A stretch of DNA of 64,000 nt from Herbidospora galbida (lineage in GTDB: Bacteria > Actinomycetota > Actinomycetes > Streptosporangiales > Streptosporangiaceae). A model generated the notes under the pieces. The model saw nothing but the letters and a program-made list of their open reading frames with translations. It made no database searches and had not been told where the DNA came from. Below are positions 24,215-32,657 of the stretch, piece by piece. The stretch spans positions 124,001 through 188,000 of the forward strand of contig NZ_SZQA01000007.1 in NCBI RefSeq assembly GCF_005233835.1, read 5' to 3'. The position numbers and the translations under genes were made by a program. The stretch's first letter is position 1; every line of letters starts with the position of its first letter.

Positions 24215-26235
24215 ACCGGGGCAGTGGAGGTTCGGCGGCGCACCGGCCCTACGTCGGCCTGCGGGCGTTCCGCGCCGACGACGCCTACCGGTTCTTCGGC
24301 CGGGCGCGGGCGGCTCACGACCTGGCCGCCCACTGGCAGGCCAACCGTCTCACGATCCTCCACGGTCCTTCCGGCGCGGGTAAGACCTCCTTGCTCCAAG
24401 CCGGCGTGTTGCCGCTGCTCGATCCCGAGACCACCGACACCCTCCCGGTCGGCCGGGTGTCGTACGGGTCCGCGTTCCCGGTCGTCGACGGCGCGATCTA
24501 TCCCGCTGCGGCGCTGCCTCCGCAGCACAATCCCCACGTCTTCGCGCTCCTGACGGCGTGGGCTCCCAATGAGTCCCCGGCCCGGCTCGCCGGCCTGACG
24601 CTGGAGGGTTACCTGCGCAGCCGCCCGGCCCGGCAGGATCCGTACGGCGATCCGATGCCGGTGCTGCTGGCGATCGACCAGGCCGAGGAACTCTTCGACG
24701 GCTTCACTCATCGCCAGGTCTACCGGGAGTGGTTCCTCGACCAGCTCAAACGGGCGCTTGAGGCGGACAGGAACCTCCGGCTGCTCATGTGCGTCCGCGA
24801 CGACCACCTCGCCTCGATCATGCCGTACGGCCGCAAGCTGGCCGCCAACGACCATCGCCGGCTCCGGCTCGACGCCTTCGACCCGGATGAGGCCCGCGAG
24901 GCCATCACCGGACCCGTCCGTGGCACCGGGCGCGTCTACGACCGGTCCGCGGTCGACCGGCTGCTCAGCGACCTGGCAGCCGACTCACCCCCGGGTGACC
25001 GCCGAGCCGAGCCGGTGCGGCTCCAGGCCGCCTGCTCGATGGTGTGGCGCTCGCTGCCGCCCGGCGTCCGGACCATCACCGAGGCCCATGTCGGCGACAT
25101 CGCGGCCACCGACAAGCAGGTCACCACCTACTGCGAGCTCATGGTCCGGGAGGTCGCGGCGGCCCATCTCGACGGCGACACCGGGCGGCTGCTGTCGTGG
25201 CTGGCGCGCACGTTCGTCACCCAACTGGTCACCCGGCGGAGGGTCCGGGTCAGGGAGAACGTCACCGTGGGCATGGACAACGCGATCGTCGAGGCGCTGG
25301 TACGGCGCGACATCCTGCTGCGCGACGCCGAATGGTGCGAGCTGTCGCACGATCGGCTCATCCAGCCCATCCTCCAGGCGGCAGGGCCGGTCGACCTGTC
25401 CGCGTCCGGGTCCGACCCCGACGACCTGCTGGGCTCGGCCGAGCTCGCGCTCCGCGATCGCGACCTCGAACAGGCGAAGACGCGGGCGCGGGCGGCGTTC
25501 GACAGGGTCAGGGGCGACCGGCGGCTGGAGGCGGAGATCCACACCTTCCTGGGCAACATCGCCCACCAGGAGCAGGAGTACGCCTCCTCCATCGACCACT
25601 ACCTCAGGGCGGCGGAGCTGTTCGAGTCGCTCAGCGCCTTCGACGCGGTGGGGCGCCTGCTGGTCGGTATGGGCTGGCTGCGGCTCGCGCAAGGGCGCTC
25701 GGATCTCGCCGTCGAGGAGCTCAACATCGCGCAGGGCCGATACAGCCACGACCTGAGCATCAAGACCGCCTTCGCCTGGGCCCTGTGGCACGACGGCGCC
25801 CCCGCGCTCGCCCGCGACACGGTCACCGACGTGCTGGAGCAGGACGGTGACGCCCACGACGCGCTCCAGGCCCGCGGGGAGTTCTTGGCGAGTATGGGGG
25901 AGTCCGAGGCAGCGTTCGCCGACCTCGAAAGGGCCGGCCCGCTGCAGTGGCCGTCCACCAAAGCCGCCCACGCGCTCGCGGCGGCCAGGCTGGCCGAGGC
26001 CCCTGAGCCCGCGTCGGCCATCAGGGAGGAGATCCGCGAGGCGCTGGAGGACGCTCCCGACAGCGGCCCGGTCTGGCTTTACTCGGCCTGGATCAATCTG
26101 GTGCAGGCTGAGCACGATCCGGCCGACGAGACGATCAGGGAACACGCCCGGCGAGCTCTCAAGGCCCGATCGCCTGCCTTGCCCCGCCATCTGAGAGACG
26201 AGGCGCGGCGGCTCGCCGCGTCAGGAGACCGATAA
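24211..26235 (+). CDS. nSTAND1-type ATPase with TPR repeats
   Basis: About 674 residues from the GTG at 24211. The N-terminus RPYVGLRAFRADDAYRFFGR is the typical lead into an nSTAND1 domain. Walker A is GPSGAGKTS with Lys58, Walker B is VLLAIDQAEELFDGF near residue 155, and the sensor region reads LLMCVRDDHLASIM. A winged-helix-like segment (AEWCELSHDRLIQPILQA) leads into TPR repeats from about residue 410 (ELALRDRDLEQAKTRARAAF, EYASSIDHYLRAAELFESL, GRSDLAVEELNIAQG). STAND proteins are switch ATPases that oligomerise on sensing a trigger. The four-base overlap with the SIR2-like gene suggests a two-component toxin-sensor unit within the fxs island. Confidence 0.88.
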   Translation: MNRGSGGSAAHRPYVGLRAFRADDAYRFFGRARAAHDLAAHWQANRLTILHGPSGAGKTSLLQAGVLPLLDPETTDTLPVGRVSYGSAFPVVDGAIYPAAALPPQHNPHVFALLTAWAPNESPARLAGLTLEGYLRSRPARQDPYGDPMPVLLAIDQAEELFDGFTHRQVYREWFLDQLKRALEADRNLRLLMCVRDDHLASIMPYGRKLAANDHRRLRLDAFDPDEAREAITGPVRGTGRVYDRSAVDRLLSDLAADSPPGDRRAEPVRLQAACSMVWRSLPPGVRTITEAHVGDIAATDKQVTTYCELMVREVAAAHLDGDTGRLLSWLARTFVTQLVTRRRVRVRENVTVGMDNAIVEALVRRDILLRDAEWCELSHDRLIQPILQAAGPVDLSASGSDPDDLLGSAELALRDRDLEQAKTRARAAFDRVRGDRRLEAEIHTFLGNIAHQEQEYASSIDHYLRAAELFESLSAFDAVGRLLVGMGWLRLAQGRSDLAVEELNIAQGRYSHDLSIKTAFAWALWHDGAPALARDTVTDVLEQDGDAHDALQARGEFLASMGESEAAFADLERAGPLQWPSTKAAHALAAARLAEAPEPASAIREEIREALEDAPDSGPVWLYSAWINLVQAEHDPADETIREHARRALKARSPALPRHLRDEARRLAASGDR

Positions 26236-26289
26236 TCGGGCGAGCCCTGTCCGATAAATATCCTCATCAAGCGTCCTGGCCGGGGAAGT

Positions 26290-26307
26290 GGAGACTTAAA
26301 CGTCTCC
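26290..26307. promoter_or_regulatory. Small dyad before the second HExxH gene
   Basis: GGAGAC (26290-26295) and GTCTCC (26302-26307) flank a six-base AT-rich loop, in the 156-base gap between the STAND gene and the HExxH gene. No T-run follows, so it may be an operator or a weak attenuator. I see nothing else in this gap. Confidence 0.3.
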
Positions 26308-26391
26308 TGCGGCGAAGGGCATCATGAGATTGTCATCCGAACGGCGGCCTTGCATCTCCCACCGGTCCATGCAGAAGAATCGCGGCCGGCG

Positions 26392-27624
26392 ATGAAAGAC
26401 GTGAGCCCGAGAATGCGGCGCGTTTTGCCGGAGAGCTTTCTGGCACTGGCGACCGGAGGCGGCGGCACCCGGGTGATGGCCGAGCTGAAAGCAGCCCAGT
26501 TCGACAAACACCGCGTGTTACTGGCGGCCGTGGTGCAGATCTCGCAGCGGCGGCGAGACGTCGCGGACGCCTATGCGCTGCTGGCCGACCTGGAAGACGC
26601 CACACCACGTGCGGTCCACGATGTCGTCGGTTATCCGGCCGTGGGGATGTGGGCGGCGCAGGTGTTGCGGCAGGAGGCTGATCCTGGTCGGATGTCCGCC
26701 GTGGCACTGGCCGCGGCTTTTCGGGCCGGCCAGGAGTGCCGTCTCCCCGTGACGGCTCATGACGGCTGGGTCACGCTGCCCTCATTAGGGGGTTTCCCGG
26801 CTCGGGGTACGCGCCTGGTCGGGGTTGGGGGCGAGGGCGTGCTGGCCGACGGCCGGCCGGTCACGGGTTGGCAAGCTGTCACCAGGATCGAGAGTGGCGA
26901 TCAGTCGATGGTGATCGACGATCTCGACCCGTACCGCTGGGTCGGTGACCTCACTCGTCTCGACGGAGGAGATACCTGGTCCCGGCTGTTGTCGGAGGCG
27001 TGGCGGCTGCTCATCGAGCGGCACCAGACCTCGTGGGAGGAGATCAGGACCGGGATCGGCATGCTCACCCCGATCTCCGCCCCCGCAGGACGGCCGCGCA
27101 GTGAATCGTCCAAGTACGCCTTCGGCGCGATCGCCCTGTCGCGTCCGGCCGACGCCGTGTCACTCGCCGAGACGTTGGTCCATGAGACCCAGCACGTGAA
27201 GTTCCACGCCCTCAACGACCTCGTCCGGTTGGTCGAGCCGGGCCATCAGGGCCGCTACTACGCCCCCTGGCGGCCCGATCCCCGTCCTGCCTTGGGCCTT
27301 CTCAACGGCACGTACGCCTTTCTCGGCGTCACTGGTTTCTGGCGGCGGATGCGTCACGCCGCCGATGAGAGGTGTGCCCACCGTGCTGAGGTCGAGTTCG
27401 CCCAGTGGCGGGAGGCGGTGTACGAGGCGGCGTGCCTACTGCTGTCAGGTTCGGCGCTGACCCCGGCCGGAGCCGAGTTCGCCGAAGGGATGGCGGGCAC
27501 TCTTCGGCGCTGGATCGACGAACCGGTGGAATCTTGGGCGCTCGCGCGGGCACGTGAGATGCAGGCGGCCCGCCGCGCGGCCTGGGAACGGCGTAATGAT
27601 CGCTCCGCCCAAGCGGCGGGTTGA
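26392..27624 (+). CDS. HExxH-type peptide beta-hydroxylase-like protein (copy 2)
   Basis: A 410-residue paralogue of the protein at 19144-20382. HETQH (His264-Glu265-His268) lies in SLAETLVHETQHVKFHALND, with the same RPRSESSKYAFGAIALS, YYAPWRPDPRPALGLLNGTYAFLGVTGFWRR and VEFAQWREAVYEAA blocks. The ATG at 26392 aligns the N-terminus with copy 1 (FLALATGGGG against FSALASGGGG). An upstream TTG at 26350 is possible. It lies 55 bases before the second precursor, so it probably acts on that peptide, together with a maturase supplied elsewhere in the island, because no radical-SAM gene is in this transcript. Function is inferred from family and context. Confidence 0.85.
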   Translation: MKDVSPRMRRVLPESFLALATGGGGTRVMAELKAAQFDKHRVLLAAVVQISQRRRDVADAYALLADLEDATPRAVHDVVGYPAVGMWAAQVLRQEADPGRMSAVALAAAFRAGQECRLPVTAHDGWVTLPSLGGFPARGTRLVGVGGEGVLADGRPVTGWQAVTRIESGDQSMVIDDLDPYRWVGDLTRLDGGDTWSRLLSEAWRLLIERHQTSWEEIRTGIGMLTPISAPAGRPRSESSKYAFGAIALSRPADAVSLAETLVHETQHVKFHALNDLVRLVEPGHQGRYYAPWRPDPRPALGLLNGTYAFLGVTGFWRRMRHAADERCAHRAEVEFAQWREAVYEAACLLLSGSALTPAGAEFAEGMAGTLRRWIDEPVESWALARAREMQAARRAAWERRNDRSAQAAG

Positions 27625-27679
27625 ATGAAACGTGCACACTCGTTTCGACGGTTACGGAAATCCGATACAGGAGTATTTC

Positions 27680-27814
27680 ATGTCTTCCGAAGACATCGCC
27701 GCTTATGCGGAAGTCCCGCTGCGTGACTTGCTGGAGATGGAGCTCCGCAGTCCGGCGTTGAAGTACGTCCGGGACGACGACGATCCGGTCGCCAGATTTC
27801 AAAGCGCATATTAG
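27680..27814 (+). CDS. fxsA: FxSxx-COOH precursor peptide 2 (44 aa)
   Basis: A 44-codon gene starting at ATG 27680, eight bases after AGGAG. An in-frame GTG at 27632 would give 60 residues, but has no such site. The peptide ends VARFQSAY, so the last five residues are F-Q-S-A-Y. The leader segment PLRDLLEMELRSPALKYV aligns with precursor 1, and a DDDD stretch precedes the core. This supports a recent common origin of the two left-hand precursors. It lies between the second HExxH gene and the alpha/beta hydrolase gene, and a 7-bp hairpin begins at the last base of the stop codon. Confidence 0.88.
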   Translation: MSSEDIAAYAEVPLRDLLEMELRSPALKYVRDDDDPVARFQSAY

Positions 27815-27835
27815 GAGATCGTGGCCAGGATCTCC
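27814..27835 (+). terminator. Hairpin immediately after precursor 2, possible attenuator
   Basis: GGAGATC (27814-27820) pairs with GATCTCC (27829-27835) across an eight-base loop, starting at the stop codon. CCCAAAATCC follows, without a T-run. RiPP operons often have such a partial terminator or stabilising stem after the precursor. This is inference from position. Confidence 0.4.
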
Positions 27836-27871
27836 CAAAATCCGTGGGGCGAAGTACTCTAAAGCGGGGTG

Positions 27872-27889
27872 AACCACATTTATGTGGTT
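27872..27889. promoter_or_regulatory. Perfect palindrome before the alpha/beta hydrolase gene
   Basis: AACCACAT (27872-27879) and ATGTGGTT (27882-27889) flank TT, just three bases ahead of the GGGGAGG ribosome binding site. It is either an operator or a stem controlling access to the ribosome site. Confidence 0.45.
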
Positions 27890-27903
27890 ACGGGGAGGCA
27901 ATC

Positions 27904-28770
27904 TTGACCGTGGTCGTCGTCATGCCTGACGGAAGAAGACTGGCCGTCGAGGATCGCGGCGCTCCCACGGGCAGGCCGGTCTTCCTGCTCCACGGCACAC
28001 CCGGCAGCCGAACCGGACCGGCCCCCCGGGCCGGTGTGCTCTACCGTCTCGGCGTACGTCTGATCACCTTCGACCGGCCGGGATACGGCGATTCCGACCG
28101 CAACCCCGGCCGGACCATCGGCAGCGGAGCGGCCGATGTGGCGGCGGTGGCCGACTGGCTGGGCATTGAGCGGTTCGCCGTCGTCGGCCGGTCGGGAGGA
28201 GCTCCGCACGCCCTCGGCTGCGCCGCGCTGCTGCGGGACCGGGTCGTCCGCGCGGCCGCGCTGGTGGGTCTGGCGCCCAGAGGAGCCGAGGGTCTCGACT
28301 GGTTCGAAGGTATGACCGCCTCGAACGTGCGGGAGTTCACCGTGGCCAGAGTGGGGTTGTCGGCCGTGGCGGCCAGCCTCGGGGCGGCCGCCGCACAGAT
28401 CCGGGCCGATCCGGCCGGCAAGATCGTCGGGCTCACCGAGGAGGCGCCGGAGTCCGACCGCCGCACCGTCTCCGACATCGGCATCCGCCGCATGTTGCTC
28501 CGCAACTTCGCCGAGGGGCTGCGCCATTCCAGCGACGGGTGGGTGGACGACGTGCTCGCGTTCTGTACCGACTGGACGTTCGACCCTGCGGCGATCAAGG
28601 TGCCCACGCTCCTGTGGCACGGTGAGAACGACGTGTTCTCACCGGTCAGCCACGCCCGCTGGTTGCGGCGGCGCATCCCGGGCGCGATGCTGCGCATCGA
28701 GCGCGGGGTGGCCCACTTCGGCGCCCTCGACATCCTTCCGGACGTCCTGGTCTGGCTGACCCAGGACTAG
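27904..28770 (+). CDS. Alpha/beta-fold hydrolase in the fxs island
   Basis: About 288 residues from TTG 27904, placed by GGGGAGG (27892-27898) five bases upstream. GTG 27844 is the far alternative. The alpha/beta hydrolase pattern is intact: HGTPGSRTGPAPRA (oxyanion region), VVGRSGGAPHALG (nucleophile Ser in GRSGG), a late aspartate in LLWHGENDVFSPVSH, and His in ERGVAHFGA. It is an esterase, lipase or proline-iminopeptidase-like enzyme with unknown substrate. As the last gene of the left plus-strand series it could act on the modified peptide, for example as a releasing hydrolase. It ends 4 bases inside the convergent fxsT gene. Confidence 0.85.
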   Translation: MTVVVVMPDGRRLAVEDRGAPTGRPVFLLHGTPGSRTGPAPRAGVLYRLGVRLITFDRPGYGDSDRNPGRTIGSGAADVAAVADWLGIERFAVVGRSGGAPHALGCAALLRDRVVRAAALVGLAPRGAEGLDWFEGMTASNVREFTVARVGLSAVAASLGAAAAQIRADPAGKIVGLTEEAPESDRRTVSDIGIRRMLLRNFAEGLRHSSDGWVDDVLAFCTDWTFDPAAIKVPTLLWHGENDVFSPVSHARWLRRRIPGAMLRIERGVAHFGALDILPDVLVWLTQD

Positions 28771-31700
28771 ATCGGCTGTGGCTCCAGATCCCTGTTGATG
28801 CGCTTCCAGCTCTTCAGGGACGCGATCAATGGGTGTGCGTCGCCCAGTCTCGCCGCCATGGCGTCCAGGGTCCGTGCCTGCAGTTCGCCCGCCTGAGCGG
28901 TGCGACCCGACTCGAGCAAGGTGATGGCCAGGTCGGCCTGACAGACGATCGTGTCGGGATGCCGTTCGCCGAGCGTCTTGACGAGGCCCTCGCGGGACTC
29001 ACGGAAGTGCGCCTCGGCACGCTGGTGGTCGCCGAGGTCCGATCGGCAGTTGGCGACGTTGATCATGCAGGTCAGAGCGAAGGGGTGATTCGGGCCGAGG
29101 TGGTGGCGGAAGGCTTCGAGCGTCTCCTCGCCGAGCCGTAACGCGTCTTCGGGGCGCCCGAGAGCGCGCAGATAGATGGCGACGTTGTTGGCGGCGACCC
29201 GAGCGTAGGGGTGGCCGGCCCAGAACAACTCGGCGTACCTCTGCCGGGTCACCTCCGCCAGTTCATACGCCCCGGCCTTGTCCTCAAGCGCCGAGCGGCA
29301 GGAGGCGAGTTCGAGGAGGGCGGCCGGAGTCTCGGGGTGGGACGGGTATCGCCGCTGGAACCTCTCGGCCACCCGTTCGGCGATGACGAACGCCTCCTCC
29401 TGCCGGCCCGCCTTGCGAAGCGACACCGACAGACTCTTCTCGGCCCGGAGCAACTCGATGTCGTCGTCGCTGAGTGCGTCCTTGTAGGCGCCGATCGTGG
29501 TGGCCAGCCATTCGGCCGACTCGTGATAGTCGCCGACTTCGCGGAGATCCCGGGCGAGGTTCTGGGCGGTGCTCAGCGTGTTCGGGTGCAGGGGGCCGAG
29601 GACCTGCTTCATCCGCTCATAGGTGTCCTCGTCGAGATCGCGGGCGCTGAAGCAGTCGCCGATCAGCCGGTAGGAGACCGCGAGGTTGTTCGCCGCGTTG
29701 AGCGTCTTGTTGTGGTCTTCGCCGTAGAGCTCCCGCCACAGCTCATACGTCTTGCGGTCGAACTCGAGTGCCTTGTCGAACTCGCCGTTGGCCCGCAGGT
29801 CGGCTCCCAGGGTTCCGCGGGTGGCCAGGGTGTGCGGGTGGTCGTCGCCGAGCAGGGCGTGCTGCTGGGCCAGGGTCCACTCGCTGAGCCGGAGTGAGGT
29901 CTGCGGCTTGCCGAGCCAGCGGTGCGCGTTGCTGACGTTGTTGAGCAGCAGCAGCCGTTGCCGCTCGATCTGGCCGAACTTCGCCTCCCAGAAGTCCGCC
30001 AGCCGCTGACCCAGATCGAGCGCGTTGGTGTACTCACCACGCTGGATGTAGTAGCGAACTCGTTCGATGAGGAGTTTGCGGGTCTCCTCCTCCACGCAGT
30101 TCTCGGCCTCCGACGGCAGCAGGTGCGGCCAGATGATGTCGTAGCGCGGCCAGTTCGCGGGGTCGTCGACGTCTCCCTTCGTCGGGCGTGCGCCGACCAG
30201 GATGTCGTGCACCTCGTGCGACGTCGATTCGGTCTCCTCTTTGGTCATCTGGTTGCGGATCACGGTCTGCACCAGGCGGTGCAGCTGGATCGTGTTGGTG
30301 GCCGGGTCGACCTTGGCGAGGGCGAACCGGGTGACCTCGCGGATCAGCCGGCCGATCATCACCTTCTCGCCCAGGAGGCTGGGGTCGTACTTGAGCAGAG
30401 CCCGCATCATCTCGTTGCTGTAGATCAGCTCTTGGGAGATCGGCTCCGCGGCGAAGAACGCGCACAGCTGCAACAGCCGGACCGCCGCCGGTGAGCGCTC
30501 CTTCAGCCGGGCCAGTGAGATGTTCCAGGTCAGCGCCACGGGAAGCGGATAACCACGCGGCGGCTCGGTGAGCAGCAGCTCGGCGCCCTGCCTCAGCTGG
30601 GCCAGATACTCCGAGGCCGGTACGGCGGTCTCCGCCAGCCAGGCCGCCGCCTGCTCGATCGCGAGCGGCAGATGTCCCAGTTCGACGGCGACGGCGAGCG
30701 CGCCCTCCCGGTCGAGTGAGGGCACCCGGCGGTTGAAGTGCTCCAGGCTCTCCTCCTGGCTGAACACGTCGACCTCGAGCGGCGCCGCCACATCGGCCCA
30801 GGCGCGGTTTCGCGAGGTCGCCAGCACGTGGCCGGCGCCGCCTGGCAGGTGGTTCTGCACGTCTTCGGGATCGGCGTTGTCGAAGATGAGCAGCCAGCGC
30901 ATCTGCCCGACACGTAACGCCTCACGGGCCGCCTCGGCGCCGGCCACGACGCTGTCGCCGTATCGGAGGCCGAGTTTGGTGGCCAGTTCGGCGAGCGCGG
31001 TGTTGATGAAGTCGGGCTGTTCGGCGGAGATCCACCAGACCAGGTCGTAGTCCGCGCGGAAACGGTGCGCGTACTCGAGCGCGACCTGGGTCTTCCCGAC
31101 GCCGCCGAGACCGTGCAGGGCGATGATCTGCTGAGGCTGGGGGATCGTCCGGTTGAGGCCGACGAGCTGGTCGCGGAGCGTCTCCATCGCGGTGCTGCGG
31201 CCGGTGAACGTGTTGTTCCGCGGGCCGACGTTCCAGATCGGCGGCACGGCGCCGGGGAAGCGAGACCCCAGCTGCAGGTCGACGGCGTAGTCGCGCGGGT
31301 CGCGTCCCACCGAGCGCAGCAGCGCCTCCGTCGCCTGGTCGACGTTCAGGCGGAACAGATCGACCGGGGGGTGGTCGCCGAAGGGCGCGGTAATCCGCAC
31401 CTCGGCGACCCGCAGCGCGATCTGCGACCGTGGTTTCAACAGGTCGGTGGTGGCCGGGCCTGATTCCTCGTCCTGCTCGGCGAGAACACGCAGGTAAGCG
31501 GGGGACACCAGAGCCATGAACTGCATGTGGGGATCGGGGAGCGGCTCGGGGGTCTTGGGCGGCAAGGCCTTGGGGACGACCCGGCAGCCCACCCGTTCCA
31601 GAATCGACCCGATCCAGTCGGCCCACATCCGGTCTTCGGGCACGTAACTCAGCAGAACGTCGGCCTGGTCTGCGGCCCGGCGCCGGGTGAAGGCGTCCAG

Positions 31701-32657
31701 CCAGCGAGTGCGGACCGCCTCCTCCATGGGTGGGATCGAGGTCACGGCTCCATCCGTGATCGCGCCGGCCAGCCGTTCGTAGGCCGCCAGCAGCGACGTC
31801 GGCGATCCGGCACCGTCGCCGAACGTCGCCAGCGTCTCCTCGAAGGCGTAGAAGCGCTTGTACGGGATCTCGACCGCCCCCCAGTACCTGCTGCGCTCCT
31901 CTGAAGTCATCTTCGCGGGCAGGTTGTCGAACCGGCTCCGTGCGAGTTGGCGTCCGGCGTCGAGTTTCTCCTTTTCGCCGTCGTCGATCCGCATCGGCAC
32001 AGGGAGGATCCGGATAGGCCGGGTGCGGACGCGATCCTCGATGTAGCGGGCCACCTTCGCGGCCCCGTCGATACTCTGGTCCGCCATGGTGAAGCAGTCG
32101 ACGAGGATGTCGGGCAGATGCGCGGTGCAGATGTCGGCGATGTCGCTGCGGCCGGTCCTGCTGTCGATCAGGGTGTAGTCGTAGTTGGCCTTCATGTCGG
32201 CGCGCATCGCGTCGAAGAACAGCCCGCCGCCGAGGCGGTCGTAGAGGTTGTCCCAGTCGAAGGTGGACACGAGCGACGAATAGTCGCGGTTCTGCTGTCC
32301 GGCGGAGATGAAGTCGAGGGTCCCTTCACCCGGGAACTCCCACTCCAGCGACACGGCGTGGGGCATCACCTTGGCGTAGTCGAGGTGCCAGTCGGTGGCC
32401 CGCTGCTGCGGACGGATGGCCGCCCACACGTACTCGTTGATGATGTCGATCACGCCCGGTGTGGAGGCGATGACCTCGTCGTCGAGGAAGGGATGGTAGA
32501 ACCTGTGCAGACCGGGCGACTCCAGGTCCCAGTCGACGACGAGGACCCGCTTGCCGTTCGCGGCCAGCACCCAGGCCGTGTTGGCCAGCGCCATCGTCCG
32601 TCCCGTTCCGCCCTTATAGGAGTAGAACGTGATGATCTGGCCTTCGCCGTCAGTCAT
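28767..32657 (-). CDS. fxsT: FxSxx-COOH system tetratricopeptide protein FxsT (ParA-TIR-NB-ARC-TPR)
   Basis: A 1296-residue protein. Residues about 8-270 form a ParA/MinD-like P-loop domain with the deviant Walker A KGGTGRT (Lys15) and VLVVDWDLESPGLHRF. A TIR-like segment follows at about 325-460 (ADVLLSYVPEDRMWADWIGSIL). Then comes an NB-ARC ATPase with Walker A GLGGVGKTQ (Lys522), LLIFDNADPEDV and LATSRNRAW. Some 400 residues of kinesin-light-chain-type TPRs follow, and the conserved tail reads NRDLEPQPI. This is the full architecture known as FxsT in FxSxx-COOH loci. ParA and STAND ATPases suggest nucleotide-dependent localisation and sensing, but no function is proven. The start overlaps the fxsC stop by eight bases. 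Confidence 0.9.
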   Translation of the reverse strand: MTDGEGQIITFYSYKGGTGRTMALANTAWVLAANGKRVLVVDWDLESPGLHRFYHPFLDDEVIASTPGVIDIINEYVWAAIRPQQRATDWHLDYAKVMPHAVSLEWEFPGEGTLDFISAGQQNRDYSSLVSTFDWDNLYDRLGGGLFFDAMRADMKANYDYTLIDSRTGRSDIADICTAHLPDILVDCFTMADQSIDGAAKVARYIEDRVRTRPIRILPVPMRIDDGEKEKLDAGRQLARSRFDNLPAKMTSEERSRYWGAVEIPYKRFYAFEETLATFGDGAGSPTSLLAAYERLAGAITDGAVTSIPPMEEAVRTRWLDAFTRRRAADQADVLLSYVPEDRMWADWIGSILERVGCRVVPKALPPKTPEPLPDPHMQFMALVSPAYLRVLAEQDEESGPATTDLLKPRSQIALRVAEVRITAPFGDHPPVDLFRLNVDQATEALLRSVGRDPRDYAVDLQLGSRFPGAVPPIWNVGPRNNTFTGRSTAMETLRDQLVGLNRTIPQPQQIIALHGLGGVGKTQVALEYAHRFRADYDLVWWISAEQPDFINTALAELATKLGLRYGDSVVAGAEAAREALRVGQMRWLLIFDNADPEDVQNHLPGGAGHVLATSRNRAWADVAAPLEVDVFSQEESLEHFNRRVPSLDREGALAVAVELGHLPLAIEQAAAWLAETAVPASEYLAQLRQGAELLLTEPPRGYPLPVALTWNISLARLKERSPAAVRLLQLCAFFAAEPISQELIYSNEMMRALLKYDPSLLGEKVMIGRLIREVTRFALAKVDPATNTIQLHRLVQTVIRNQMTKEETESTSHEVHDILVGARPTKGDVDDPANWPRYDIIWPHLLPSEAENCVEEETRKLLIERVRYYIQRGEYTNALDLGQRLADFWEAKFGQIERQRLLLLNNVSNAHRWLGKPQTSLRLSEWTLAQQHALLGDDHPHTLATRGTLGADLRANGEFDKALEFDRKTYELWRELYGEDHNKTLNAANNLAVSYRLIGDCFSARDLDEDTYERMKQVLGPLHPNTLSTAQNLARDLREVGDYHESAEWLATTIGAYKDALSDDDIELLRAEKSLSVSLRKAGRQEEAFVIAERVAERFQRRYPSHPETPAALLELASCRSALEDKAGAYELAEVTRQRYAELFWAGHPYARVAANNVAIYLRALGRPEDALRLGEETLEAFRHHLGPNHPFALTCMINVANCRSDLGDHQRAEAHFRESREGLVKTLGERHPDTIVCQADLAITLLESGRTAQAGELQARTLDAMAARLGDAHPLIASLKSWKRINRDLEPQPI

